A stretch of 64,000 bases of DNA. Source: Frigoribacterium sp. PvP032 (lineage in GTDB: Bacteria > Actinomycetota > Actinomycetes > Actinomycetales > Microbacteriaceae). Positions 40,432 through 49,195 of the stretch are shown piece after piece. The stretch lies in assembly GCF_017833035.1 (NCBI RefSeq), contig NZ_JAFIBM010000001.1, positions 62,001 to 126,000 of the forward strand. The letters run 5' to 3'. The position numbers and the translations under genes are program-made. Position 1 is the first letter of the stretch. The number at the start of each line of letters is the position of its first letter. A model generated the notes under the pieces. It did not search any database and was not told the DNA's origin. It worked only from the letters and a program-made list of their open reading frames with translations.

Positions 40432-41289
40432 ATGACCACCTTCAGCCACGTCACCGTCGTCGGCGCCGGCGTCCTCGGCGCCCAGATCACCTTCCAGATC
40501 GCAGTCCACGGCGTCGCAGTCCGAGCCTGGGACGTCGACGACGACGCCGTCACGGCTGCCGAGGCTCGCCTCCGGTCGATCGTCGAGCAGTACGTCGCCG
40601 ACCTGGGCGACGACCACCGGCAGGCAGCCGAGGAGGCGGTGGCCGGCATCGCCCTCACCACCGACCTCGCCGAGGCGGTCGCCGACGCCGACCTCGTGGT
40701 CGAGGCCGTCCCGGAGACGCTCGAGCTCAAGCAGGGCGTCTACGCGAAGCTCGCCGCCGCCGCGCCCGAGCACACGGTCTTCGCCACGAACTCGTCGACC
40801 CTGCTGCCGAGCCAGCTCGCCGACGCGACCGGCCGCCCCGGGAAGTTCCTGGCGCTGCACTTCGCCAACCACATCTGGCGGCAGAACACGGCCGAGATCA
40901 TGGGCAGCCCCCGCACCGACCCCGCCGTCTTCGACCAGGTCGTGGCGTTCGCGGGCGAGATCGGCATGGTGCCGATCCCCCTCCACAAGGAGCAGCCCGG
41001 CTATGTGCTGAACTCCCTGCTCGTGCCGTTCCTCGGCGCCGCGTCCGAGCTGGTCCTCCGCGGCGTGGCCGAGCCGGAGACGATCGACGCCACCTGGCGC
41101 ATCGGCACGGGTGCGCCGATGGGCCCGTTCCAGATCTTCGACATCGTCGGCCTGCGGACCGCCTACGCGATCTCGGCGGCCAGCGACGAGGAGGGGGCCA
41201 AGCTCTGGGCGGACCACCTCAAGACGAACTACCTCGACCAGGGCAAGCTCGGGGTCGAGTCGGGCGAGGGCTTCTACACGTACCGCTGA
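40432..41289 (+). CDS. 3-hydroxyacyl-CoA dehydrogenase family protein
   Basis: NAD-dependent dehydrogenase of 285 residues: N-terminal NAD domain with VVGAGVLGAQI, then VVEAVPETLELK and ATNSSTLLPSQLA, catalytic His/Glu region LHFANHIWRQNTAEIMG, and a C-terminal dimerisation domain. Typical of HBD/3-hydroxyacyl-CoA dehydrogenases in beta-oxidation, although HFANHIW is unusual compared with HFFNP. A TAGCAT hexamer embedded in the tetR stop codon ends 6 nt before the ATG, so the gene may have its own leaderless transcript. Confidence 0.9.
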   Translation: MTTFSHVTVVGAGVLGAQITFQIAVHGVAVRAWDVDDDAVTAAEARLRSIVEQYVADLGDDHRQAAEEAVAGIALTTDLAEAVADADLVVEAVPETLELKQGVYAKLAAAAPEHTVFATNSSTLLPSQLADATGRPGKFLALHFANHIWRQNTAEIMGSPRTDPAVFDQVVAFAGEIGMVPIPLHKEQPGYVLNSLLVPFLGAASELVLRGVAEPETIDATWRIGTGAPMGPFQIFDIVGLRTAYAISAASDEEGAKLWADHLKTNYLDQGKLGVESGEGFYTYR

Positions 41290-41321
41290 GTGCGGCGCTC
41301 GTGGCGACAACGGGTCCGCTA

Positions 41322-41348
41322 TTGACACTTATCGGCAACAAGTGTCAA
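41322..41348. promoter_or_regulatory. Palindromic operator/promoter of the Fic gene
   Basis: TTGACACTT and its exact complement AAGTGTCAA are separated by 9 nt, 33 bp before the Fic start codon. The left arm supplies a perfect TTGACA -35. The arrangement suggests autoregulation by the Fic protein's C-terminal helix-turn-helix. Confidence 0.7.
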
Positions 41349-41381
41349 CATCTGCAGAGTTGGCGACACTGAGGAGGCGCG

Positions 41382-42578
41382 ATGACGGCTTGGCCGGAAC
41401 ACGCCACACGGTCGGTTCCGTGGCAGAGCTCCACGCGCCGCGGCAACCGAGACGATCGGATGCTCAGCGAGATCGTCGTGTCGCTGCCCCCCGCGATCGC
41501 CGAGCTCACCCCGCCTGACGCGCCGGACCGCGATCTCGCGAGAGCCCGATGGGAGGCTCGGGACCTCGAGCGGGTCGGGGACGGTGTGCTCGCCCCCCTC
41601 GCAGGCTTCCTGATCCGCATGGAGTCGGTCGCCTCCAGCCGCATCGAGCACGTCGAGGCGACGCCGGTCGCGTTCGCCCGCGCGATCGGCGGCCTCAGGG
41701 AGAACGAGTCCGCGATGTCGATGGTCGCGGCCGGCGCCGCGATCGTGACGCTCATCGAGGCCTCGAGCGAGAGGGTCGTGCTCGACGAGATCCTCGCCGC
41801 CCACGCCGCGCTGATGCTCAACGACCCCGACCCGGATGAACGCCGCAGTGCCGGCCAGGTCCGCGACGTGCAGAACTGGATCGGCGGGTCGCAGCACTCC
41901 CCGCGGAACGCGCTCTACGTCCCCCCGCCGCCGGAGGACGTCCCTGCGCTCCTCGACGACCTCGTCGCGTTCGTGAACCGTGACGACGTCGAGCCCGTCA
42001 CGCAGGCCGCGATCGCCCACGCGCAGTTCGAGAGCATCCACCCGTTCACCGACGGGAACGGCCGCATCGGGAGGGCCCTCATCGGCGCGGTGCTGCGCCG
42101 TCGCGGCGTGACGCCCCACACGGTGCTGCCGGTCGCCAGCGCCCTGGCCGCGGACACGCCGCACTACTTCTCGCTGCTCACGGCGTACCGCTCGGGAGAC
42201 CCGCTGCCGATCATCACGGACCTGTCGCTCAGCATCGAGGCCGCGGCCCGGGAGGCGCGCGGCACCGCCCGTTCGTTCGCGCGGTACGAAGAGACCTGGC
42301 GCGCGCAGGTCGGCCCTCGCGCGGGGAGCGCGACCGACCTGATCCTGTCGCACCTGCTGGCCCTGCCGGTCTTCACCGTCGAGCAGCTCGCCCGCGCCAC
42401 CGGCATCCCCGAGCGCAGCGTCTACCGCTCGGTCGCGACACTCGAGGAGCACCATGTCGTCGACGCTGTGACGGAGCGCGTCCGCGGTCGTGCCTACGCC
42501 GCGATGGACGTCCTCGACGAGTTCGACGACCTGGACGCCCGCATCCGCGAGCGCGTCACGCTGCTGCGCGACACCTGA
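41382..42578 (+). CDS. Fic-domain protein with C-terminal winged helix
   Basis: Protein of 398 residues. The Fic core motif HPFTDGNGRIGR is complete, so AMP transfer to a Tyr/Ser/Thr target is possible. An N-terminal Fic_N region contains the inhibitory helix SSRIEHVEA, where the usual S..xE[GN] has His in place of Gly/Asn but keeps the inhibitory Glu. The C-terminal 70 residues form a winged helix (FTVEQLARATGIPERSVYRS). AGGAGG precedes the ATG. No antitoxin gene is adjacent, as expected for this self-inhibited class. Confidence 0.92.
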   Translation: MTAWPEHATRSVPWQSSTRRGNRDDRMLSEIVVSLPPAIAELTPPDAPDRDLARARWEARDLERVGDGVLAPLAGFLIRMESVASSRIEHVEATPVAFARAIGGLRENESAMSMVAAGAAIVTLIEASSERVVLDEILAAHAALMLNDPDPDERRSAGQVRDVQNWIGGSQHSPRNALYVPPPPEDVPALLDDLVAFVNRDDVEPVTQAAIAHAQFESIHPFTDGNGRIGRALIGAVLRRRGVTPHTVLPVASALAADTPHYFSLLTAYRSGDPLPIITDLSLSIEAAAREARGTARSFARYEETWRAQVGPRAGSATDLILSHLLALPVFTVEQLARATGIPERSVYRSVATLEEHHVVDAVTERVRGRAYAAMDVLDEFDDLDARIRERVTLLRDT

Positions 42579-42580
42579 CG

Positions 42581-42634
42581 CGACGCACGCGACGCACGCG
42601 ACGCACGCGACGCACGCGACGCCCGCGACGCCCG
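42581..42634. repeat. 9-bp tandem repeat after the Fic gene
   Basis: Six copies of CGACGCMCG (four with A, two with C) filling most of the 70-bp gap between the Fic stop and the lacI stop. Confidence 0.93.
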
Positions 42635-42648
42635 CGACGGCCTGACGG

Positions 42649-43671
42649 TCACGTCGAGCCGCGCACGACCAGGCGGACCGGGCCGGCGACCGTCCCGGGT
42701 GACGGCGCTCCCCCGATGGCGTCGACGAGGTGCTGAGCGGCGGCGCGGCCGAGCTGCTCGAGGGACATGTCGATGCTCGTCAGAGGCGGGCGTGACTCCC
42801 TGACCAGCAGGTCCCAGTTGTCGAACCCGACCACGGAGATGTCGTCCGGGACGCTGACGCCTTCGTCGCGGAGCGCGTCGATGGCACCGCGGGCGATGTG
42901 GTCGCTGCCGCCGATGATCGCGTCGACGGGCTCGCCGCCCCTGACCAGGAGGCGGGCACAGTCCCGGCCCCACCCCTCGCCCCACTGCCCGAAGAGGGAG
43001 GCGCCGCCGACGAGTTCCAGCCCCGCCGCCGTCAGGGCCTGCTGGACCCCTGCAGCGCGGTCGCGAGCGGCCGCGTAGGAGGACTCGCCGTTGATCAGGG
43101 CGATGCGCGTCCGCCCCTTCTCGATCAGGTGCTCGGCCGCCAGGCGTCCGGCCTGGACGTTGTCGGGGGTGAAGGAGGCGTCCGCCGGGTCGCTGGACGG
43201 GGCGTAGACGTAGACGACCGGGACGTCCGCGAGCAGCGGGACGGGCGGGCGCGGGTTCGTGGTGCGACCGACGATGAGCAGGCCGTCGACGCGACGCGTC
43301 AGCAGCGTCTGCAGGTGCAGCTGCTCGCGGAGCGCGTCGTCGCGGGCGTCGGCGAGCAGCACGGACAGCGACCCCGAGCCGAAGGCGTCCTCGGCGCCGA
43401 GCAGCACCGGCAGCACGAACCGGTTGTCCAGGTCGCTCGTGACCATCCCGATGGTGCCGGTCCGCGCCGAGTTCAGCGCCTGCGCGAAGAAGTTGGGCGT
43501 GAACGAGAGCGCCGCAGCGGCCTCCTGCACCTTCACGCGCGTCGACTCCCGTACCTGCGCACGGCCGTTCAGGGCCTTGGAGGCGGTGGCGACCGACACC
43601 CCGGCGGCCCTGGCGACGTCGGCCAGCGTGACGGGCGTCGTCGGGGCCTTGCCGCCTCCTGCTGTGGTCAT
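42649..43671 (-). CDS. LacI-family repressor of the arabinoside locus
   Basis: Protein of 340 residues: N-terminal LacI helix-turn-helix (about 13-60, TLADVARAAGVSVATASKAL) and a periplasmic-binding-protein-like sugar domain. Divergent from the binding-protein gene; palindromes of the type CGAAAN4TTTCG lie at that promoter and before the secreted glycosidase gene, so one regulator should control both. TATTTT ends 6 nt before the ATG, so the transcript is likely leaderless. The inducer is probably an arabinose-containing sugar. Confidence 0.93.
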   Translation of the reverse strand: MTTAGGGKAPTTPVTLADVARAAGVSVATASKALNGRAQVRESTRVKVQEAAAALSFTPNFFAQALNSARTGTIGMVTSDLDNRFVLPVLLGAEDAFGSGSLSVLLADARDDALREQLHLQTLLTRRVDGLLIVGRTTNPRPPVPLLADVPVVYVYAPSSDPADASFTPDNVQAGRLAAEHLIEKGRTRIALINGESSYAAARDRAAGVQQALTAAGLELVGGASLFGQWGEGWGRDCARLLVRGGEPVDAIIGGSDHIARGAIDALRDEGVSVPDDISVVGFDNWDLLVRESRPPLTSIDMSLEQLGRAAAQHLVDAIGGAPSPGTVAGPVRLVVRGST

Positions 43672-43696
43672 GTACCGAAAATAGTTCACAAACTCA

Positions 43697-43725
43697 TTGA
43701 CGGGCAAGTGATGCCCGTGTAACTT
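43697..43725 (+). promoter_or_regulatory. Promoter of the arabinoside ABC operon
   Basis: TTGACG and TAACTT are separated by exactly 17 bp, with a predicted start near 43732, inside the LacI operator. Confidence 0.82.
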
Positions 43726-43730
43726 CACAC

Positions 43731-43746
43731 CCGAAACCAGTTTCGG
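43731..43746. promoter_or_regulatory. LacI operator 1
   Basis: CCGAAACCAGTTTCGG is a 16-bp palindrome apart from the central pair, located at the predicted transcription start of the binding-protein gene, an ideal repression site. Confidence 0.82.
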
Positions 43747-43834
43747 TCTCTTTGCTCTCGACGATGAGCGCCCTGTGCTGCACCTGCCGGGCTCTCTGAC
43801 GGAGCACCCGCAGCAGTTCAGAGAGGAACCTCCT

Positions 43835-45091
43835 GTGATCTCCTTCATCCGCAGCAAGCGCACCGCCGTGGCCGTCGTCGGCCTGGCCGCCGCGACCCTC
43901 GCCCTGACCGGCTGTGCCGGCGGAGCGGGCGGCGGCTCGTCCGACGCCGCCTCCGGCACCTACACGTTCTGGGACCCGTACCCCCAGTTCGACGACTCCA
44001 GCGACTGGGCGAAGCTCATCGAGAAGTGCGGCACGGAGGCGGGCGTGACGGTCGAGCGCACCGGCTACGACACGTCCGACCTCACCAGCAAGGCCCTGCT
44101 CGCCGGCCAACAGGGCAACTCCCCCGACCTGCTGCTCGTCGACAACCCGGTCGTCTCGACCCTGGCCGAGGCGGGCCTGCTCACCGACACCGACGAGACC
44201 GGGGCCGACACCTCCGACATCGAGGCGAACATCCTGGCCGCCGGCCAGCTCGACGGGAAGACCTACGGCGTCCCCATCGGCGCCAACACGCTCGCGCTCT
44301 ACTACAACAAGGCCGTCCTCGACGCCGCCGGCGTCGACCCGGCGTCGGTCACCGACTGGGACAGCCTCACCTCCGCGCTCGAGGCGGTCTCCGCCTCCGG
44401 CGGCAAGGGCATCACCTTCTCGGGCATCGGCACCGAGGAGGGCAGCTTCCAGTTCCTGCCCTGGTACTGGGGCTCGGGCGCCGACCTCACCGAGCTCGAC
44501 TCGGACGACGCCGTCTCGGCCCTGGCCCTCTGGACCGACTGGGTCGAGAAGGGCTACGCCCCCAACTCGGTGATCAACAACACGCAGACGACGAGCTGGC
44601 AGGAGTTCCTCACCGGCGAGTACGCCTTCAGCGAGAACGGCACCTGGCAGCTCGCGGGCGTCAAGGAGTCGGGCATCGACTACGGCATCATCTCGATCCC
44701 CTCGAAGGACGGCGGCGCAGCCCCGGCCCCGACCGGCGGCGAGTTCCTCACCGTCCCCGTCCAGAGCGACGACGCCCGCTACGAGGTGAGCGAGAAGATC
44801 CAGTCGTGCCTGACGAGCACCGACAACCTCGTCGCGACCGACACCACGCTGTCCTACGTCGCACCCACGAAGGACGCCCAGGCCGAGCAGGTCGCCACCG
44901 ACCCCGACCTCGAGCCGTGGGTCACCGCGGTCGCCGACGCCAAGGGCCGCACGAGCGACGACCTCGGCACCGACTACCCGAAGATCTCGGAGCAGCTCTG
45001 GAAGGCCGTGCAGAACAGCCTGAGCGGGTCGTCCGACCCCGAGGCCGCCCTGCAGGAGGCGCAGCAGGCCGCCGCGTCGGCCACGAAGTAG
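43835..45091 (+). CDS. Sugar ABC transporter substrate-binding lipoprotein
   Basis: Family 1 extracellular solute-binding protein of 418 residues. Lipoprotein signal with lipobox LTGC (Cys about 28), then a classical two-lobe fold (PDLLLVDNPVVSTLAEAGLL, GVPIGANTLALYYNKAVLD). GAGAGG precedes the GTG at 43835. It likely captures arabino-oligosaccharides released outside the cell by the secreted glycosidase encoded downstream, and delivers them to the two permeases. Confidence 0.93.
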   Translation: MISFIRSKRTAVAVVGLAAATLALTGCAGGAGGGSSDAASGTYTFWDPYPQFDDSSDWAKLIEKCGTEAGVTVERTGYDTSDLTSKALLAGQQGNSPDLLLVDNPVVSTLAEAGLLTDTDETGADTSDIEANILAAGQLDGKTYGVPIGANTLALYYNKAVLDAAGVDPASVTDWDSLTSALEAVSASGGKGITFSGIGTEEGSFQFLPWYWGSGADLTELDSDDAVSALALWTDWVEKGYAPNSVINNTQTTSWQEFLTGEYAFSENGTWQLAGVKESGIDYGIISIPSKDGGAAPAPTGGEFLTVPVQSDDARYEVSEKIQSCLTSTDNLVATDTTLSYVAPTKDAQAEQVATDPDLEPWVTAVADAKGRTSDDLGTDYPKISEQLWKAVQNSLSGSSDPEAALQEAQQAAASATK

Positions 45092-45104
45092 GGGGACGCG
45101 CACC

Positions 45105-46085
45105 GTGAGCACCGACACGATCGAACGTCGCGAGGCACCGTCCGTGGGGAGGCCGGCCCTGGACCCCGGCCTCCCCGGCACCGGACGCCGGCGACGACGC
45201 GGGCCGGGCGCCTCCCAGCTCACCGCCTGGGCGTTCCTCGCCCCGGTCGTCGTCTACCTCGCGGTCTTCTACGTCTGGCCGCTCGTCCGGAACGTCGACC
45301 TGTCGACGCACGACTACACGGTCCGGTCGTTCATCGACGGCACCGCGCCCTTCATCGGCATCGAGAACTTCGCCGACGTGTTCGCCAGCCCGACCTTCGG
45401 GCCGGCGCTGGTGAACACCCTGCTGTTCACGGGCATCTCGATCGCGTTCCAGTTCTCGATCGGCATGGCCCTCGCGGTGTTCTTCTTCCAGAAGTTCCCG
45501 CTGTCGTCGACGCTCCGGGCCCTGTTCCTCGTGCCGTGGCTGCTCCCGCTGATCGTGAGCGCGTCGACCTGGTCGTGGATGCTCAACAGCGAGAGCGGGG
45601 TCGTCAACTCCGTGATCCGCAGCCTCGGCGGCGACCAGGTCAACTGGCTGACGTCGCCGCAGTGGGCCCTGACCAGCGTGATCATCGCCAACATCTGGAT
45701 CGGCATCCCGTTCAACCTGGTCATCCTCTACAGCGGCCTGCAGAACATCCCCGGCGACATCTACGAGGCGGCCGCGCTCGACGGCGCGAACGCGTGGCAG
45801 GTCTTCTGGCGCATCACGTTCCCGCTGCTGCGCCCCGTCTCGGCCATCACGATCCTGCTCGGCCTCGTCTACACGTTGAAGGTCTTCGACATCATCTGGA
45901 TCATGACGCGCGGCGGGCCCGGCGACGCCTCGACCACCTTCGCCATCTGGTCCTACCAGCTCGGCTTCGGCTCGACCCTCCCCTCCTTCGGCCCCGCCGC
46001 CGCGGTCGGCAACCTGCTGATCGTCATGGCGCTCGTCTGCGGATTCGTCTACCTGCGCGTGCAGAGGAAGCAGGACCAGTCATGA
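45105..46085 (+). CDS. Sugar ABC transporter permease 1 (MalF type)
   Basis: Membrane protein of 326 residues with six helices and the permease EAA loop (EAAALDGANAWQVFWRITFPLL). Partner of the next gene, which overlaps it by 4 nt (ATGA). No ATPase gene is in the cluster, so a shared MsiK-type ATPase elsewhere in the genome must energise it, the usual actinobacterial solution. Confidence 0.95.
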   Translation: MSTDTIERREAPSVGRPALDPGLPGTGRRRRRGPGASQLTAWAFLAPVVVYLAVFYVWPLVRNVDLSTHDYTVRSFIDGTAPFIGIENFADVFASPTFGPALVNTLLFTGISIAFQFSIGMALAVFFFQKFPLSSTLRALFLVPWLLPLIVSASTWSWMLNSESGVVNSVIRSLGGDQVNWLTSPQWALTSVIIANIWIGIPFNLVILYSGLQNIPGDIYEAAALDGANAWQVFWRITFPLLRPVSAITILLGLVYTLKVFDIIWIMTRGGPGDASTTFAIWSYQLGFGSTLPSFGPAAAVGNLLIVMALVCGFVYLRVQRKQDQS

Positions 46086-46963
46086 GCGCCACCATCCGGC
46101 CCGCCGCCGCCCCGACGTCCGCCGCCCGCCGCGCCTCCTCGAGTCGTGCCGGCCGCCGCAGCCTCGCCACCACGGTGATCGGGGTCGTGCTCACCGCGAT
46201 CATGCTGTTCCCGATCTACTGGATGATCAACGTGTCGCTGACCCCGACCGCGCAGATGCGGCAGAGCCCGCCGTCGTGGTTCCCCTCGGCCCCCACGCTC
46301 GACGGCTACCGGGCCGTCGTCGCCGATCAGCTGCCGTTCCTCGGCACCAGCCTGCTGGTCGGCCTCGGCACCGTCGTCGTCACCGTCGCCCTGTCGGCGC
46401 CGGCCGCGTACTCGCTGGCCAAGCTGCGACCCGTCGGGGGAGGCGCGCTGAGCTTCGTGATGATCGTCGCGCAGATGATCCCCCAGGTCATCATGGCCAT
46501 GGGCTTCTACGCGATCTACCTCAACCTCGGCATCCTGAACCAGTGGTGGGGCCTCGTCATCGCCGACTCGACCCTGGCGGTGCCGTTCGGGGTGCTCATC
46601 TTCACGGCCTTCATGCGAGGGATCCCCGACGAGCTGATGAGCGCCGCGAAGCTCGACGGAGCCGGCGCGTGGCGCACGTTCCGATCGGTCGTCCTGCCCG
46701 TCAGCCGCAACTCGGCCGTGACCGTGGGGCTCTTCGCGTTCCTCTGGGCCTGGTCGGACTTCGTGTTCTCGTCGACCCTGAACAGCGGCGGCGACGCCCA
46801 GACCATCACGCTCGGCATCTACCGCTACATCGGGAACAACAACCAGGAGTGGAACTCGATCATGGCGACCGCCGTCGTCGCGTCGATCCCCGCCACGGTG
46901 CTCCTCGTCGTCGCCCAGCGCTACGTCGCCGCGGGCGTCACCGCGGGTGCCGTCAAGGACTGA
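46082..46963 (+). CDS. Sugar ABC transporter permease 2 (MalG type)
   Basis: Membrane protein of 293 residues with six helices; SAAKLDGAGAWRTFRSVVLPV is the EAA loop. N-terminal 25 residues are Ala/Ser/Arg-rich. Forms the heterodimeric pore with permease 1. It is followed after 68 nt by the GH127 gene, in the same transcription unit. Confidence 0.95.
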   Translation: MSATIRPAAAPTSAARRASSSRAGRRSLATTVIGVVLTAIMLFPIYWMINVSLTPTAQMRQSPPSWFPSAPTLDGYRAVVADQLPFLGTSLLVGLGTVVVTVALSAPAAYSLAKLRPVGGGALSFVMIVAQMIPQVIMAMGFYAIYLNLGILNQWWGLVIADSTLAVPFGVLIFTAFMRGIPDELMSAAKLDGAGAWRTFRSVVLPVSRNSAVTVGLFAFLWAWSDFVFSSTLNSGGDAQTITLGIYRYIGNNNQEWNSIMATAVVASIPATVLLVVAQRYVAAGVTAGAVKD

Positions 46964-47031
46964 CGCCGCCGACGCCGTCAGCTGTCTCCTCCCTCGCCTC
47001 GCTCCCCTCCCCCACCACCCGGAGAACCCAC

Positions 47032-49041
47032 GTGACCACCACCGCCCCCCGCACCCGCTCCTCCTCCGCCGCCGCCCGCGCCGACCGCGCTGACGGCACC
47101 GACGGCATCGACGGCACCGACCGCGCCCGCCGGTTCGCCGGCGCCGTCTCGCCGTCCACCTCGACCCTCACCCCGCTCGACGCGACCGAGATCCGGCTCA
47201 CCGACGGCTTCTGGGCCGAGAAGCAGGCCCTGAACGCCGACGTCGTGCTGCGGCACTGCGAGGACTGGATGGAGCGCATCGGCTGGACGGGCAACTTCGA
47301 CCGCGCCGCCGCTGGCCTCGGCGACCCTGGCACCCCCTGGGAGCACGCGGGCATCGAGTTCGTCGACTCCGAGGTCTACAAGCTCCTCGAGGGCATGGCC
47401 TGGGAGCTGGGACGCGAGCACGACCCGGCCCTGCAGGCCCGCTACGACGCCCTCGTCGACCGCGTCGCCGCGGCCCAGGAGGACGACGGCTACCTGCACA
47501 CGAGCTTCGGCCGCGCCTGGCAGCGACCGCGGTGGAGCGACCTCGAGTGGGGCCACGAGCTGTACTCGATGGGCCACCTGCTGCAGGCCGTGGTCGCCGC
47601 CGAGCGCACCGGCGCCTCGCCCCGCCTGGTCGAGGTCGGCCGCCGTCTCGCCGAGCACCTGTGGTCCGTCTTCGGCCCCGAGGGCCGGGTCGCGATCTGC
47701 GGGCACCCCGAGATCGAGGTCGCCCTCGCCGAGCTCGGCCGCGCGCTCGACGAGCCGCGCTGGATCGAGCTCGCCCGCCTCTTCGTCGACCGCCGCGGAC
47801 GGGGCCTGCTCGGCCAGATCGAGTACGGGGCCGAGTACTTCCAGGACGACGTGCCGGTGCGCGACGCCGAGGTGCTGCGCGGGCACGCCGTGCGGGCCCT
47901 GTACCTGGCCGCCGGAGCCCTCGACGTCGCCGTCGAGACGCGCGACGACGAGCTCGCCGACGCGGTCCGGCGACAGTGGGAGGCGACGGTCGCCCACCGG
48001 ACGTACGTCACGGGCGGCATGGGCTCCCACCACCAGGACGAGGCCTTCGGCGCCGACCACGAGCTGCCGCCCGACCGGGCGTACTCCGAGACCTGCGCGG
48101 GCATCGCCTCGACGATGCTCTCGTGGCGGCTGCTCCTCGCCGAGGGCGATCCCCGGTACGCCGACCTGATCGAGCGCACCCTGCTCAACGTCGTGCTCGC
48201 CTCGCCCCGCGACGACGGGCGCGCGTTCTTCTACACGAACACGCTGCACCAGAGGAGCCTCGGCACCGAGCCCGACGAGGACGAGCTGAACGCCCGTGCC
48301 CTCTCGAGCCTGCGGGCGCCGTGGTTCGAGGTGTCGTGCTGCCCCACGAACGTGGCCCGCACCCTGGCCAGCGTCGAGCAGTACTTCGCGACCCGCACGC
48401 CCGACGGGGTGCAGCTGCACCAGTACGGCAGCTACGACGTCGACACCGTGCTCGACGACGGCACGTCGGTGGCGCTGTCGGTCGCGAGCGGATACCCCCT
48501 CGACGGGCGCGTCGAGGTGACGTGGCGAGAGGACGCCGGCCGCGAGTTGGAGCTCAAGCTCCGTGTCCCCTCGTGGGCTGACGGCTCGACGGTCACGGTA
48601 GCCCTGCCCGACGGGGAGGTCAGGCAGGAGCAGGGCTCGACGGTCGTCGTCCGCCGCCGCTTCTCGGCGGGCGACGTCGTCGTGCTCGAGCTGCCGACCA
48701 GCGCCGAGTGGGTGCGGCCCGACCCGCGGATCGACGCGGTCCGCGGCCAGGTGGCCGTGCAGCGGGGACCGCTCGTGCTCGCGCTCGAGTCGGTCGACCT
48801 GCCCTCCGGCAGCGTCAACGACGTGCTCGTCGACACGACCGTCGACCCGGTCACCACGCCTGCCGGCGCCAGGGTCGAGCTCTCCCGCAGCCGCACGCCG
48901 GCCAGCGGGTGGCCCTACGGCCGCGCCGTGTCGGACGCCTCGTCGCTCGGCAGCGTGGCGCTCGTACCCTACGCGACGTGGGGCAACCGCGGGCCGTCCA
49001 CGATGCGCGTCTGGCTGCCCGTGGACGACCTGGAGGCCTGA
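47032..49041 (+). CDS. GH127-family beta-L-arabinofuranosidase
   Basis: Cytoplasmic glycoside hydrolase of 669 residues (no signal peptide) with the GH127 fold: (alpha/alpha)6 barrel followed by beta domains. The zinc/catalytic residues are seen: YSETCAG (Glu and Cys) and SCCPTN (double Cys, one being the nucleophile in HypBA1). It removes terminal beta-L-arabinofuranose from imported oligosaccharides such as those from hydroxyproline-rich plant glycoproteins. The first 45 residues are a GTDG/RAD repeat-like low-complexity extension. GGAGAAC precedes the GTG. Confidence 0.93.
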   Translation: MTTTAPRTRSSSAAARADRADGTDGIDGTDRARRFAGAVSPSTSTLTPLDATEIRLTDGFWAEKQALNADVVLRHCEDWMERIGWTGNFDRAAAGLGDPGTPWEHAGIEFVDSEVYKLLEGMAWELGREHDPALQARYDALVDRVAAAQEDDGYLHTSFGRAWQRPRWSDLEWGHELYSMGHLLQAVVAAERTGASPRLVEVGRRLAEHLWSVFGPEGRVAICGHPEIEVALAELGRALDEPRWIELARLFVDRRGRGLLGQIEYGAEYFQDDVPVRDAEVLRGHAVRALYLAAGALDVAVETRDDELADAVRRQWEATVAHRTYVTGGMGSHHQDEAFGADHELPPDRAYSETCAGIASTMLSWRLLLAEGDPRYADLIERTLLNVVLASPRDDGRAFFYTNTLHQRSLGTEPDEDELNARALSSLRAPWFEVSCCPTNVARTLASVEQYFATRTPDGVQLHQYGSYDVDTVLDDGTSVALSVASGYPLDGRVEVTWREDAGRELELKLRVPSWADGSTVTVALPDGEVRQEQGSTVVVRRRFSAGDVVVLELPTSAEWVRPDPRIDAVRGQVAVQRGPLVLALESVDLPSGSVNDVLVDTTVDPVTTPAGARVELSRSRTPASGWPYGRAVSDASSLGSVALVPYATWGNRGPSTMRVWLPVDDLEA

Positions 49042-49131
49042 CCAGCTAGTCCGCCGCGCGGGAAGTGACCGTCGGGCGGAAACCACTTCATGTGCGCTTG
49101 TTGCTTAATCCTCAGGCCGATGAGAGGCTGA

Positions 49132-49147
49132 GCGAAAGCGGTTTCGG
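49132..49147. promoter_or_regulatory. LacI operator 2
   Basis: GCGAAAGCGGTTTCGG matches operator 1 at CGAAA and TTTCGG with the same spacing. It lies 49 bp before the secreted glycosidase gene, so that gene has its own LacI-controlled promoter. Confidence 0.78.
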
Positions 49148-49195
49148 ACAATGCCGTCCCACGCGGCGCCGCTCGTCCACGCAAAGGAGCACAGG

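Noticed and set aside
40432-41289. Frameshift or defect in the hydroxyacyl-CoA dehydrogenase because of HFANHIW
   Set aside because: The frame is intact over the whole family length, and related 3-hydroxyacyl-CoA dehydrogenases vary at this segment.
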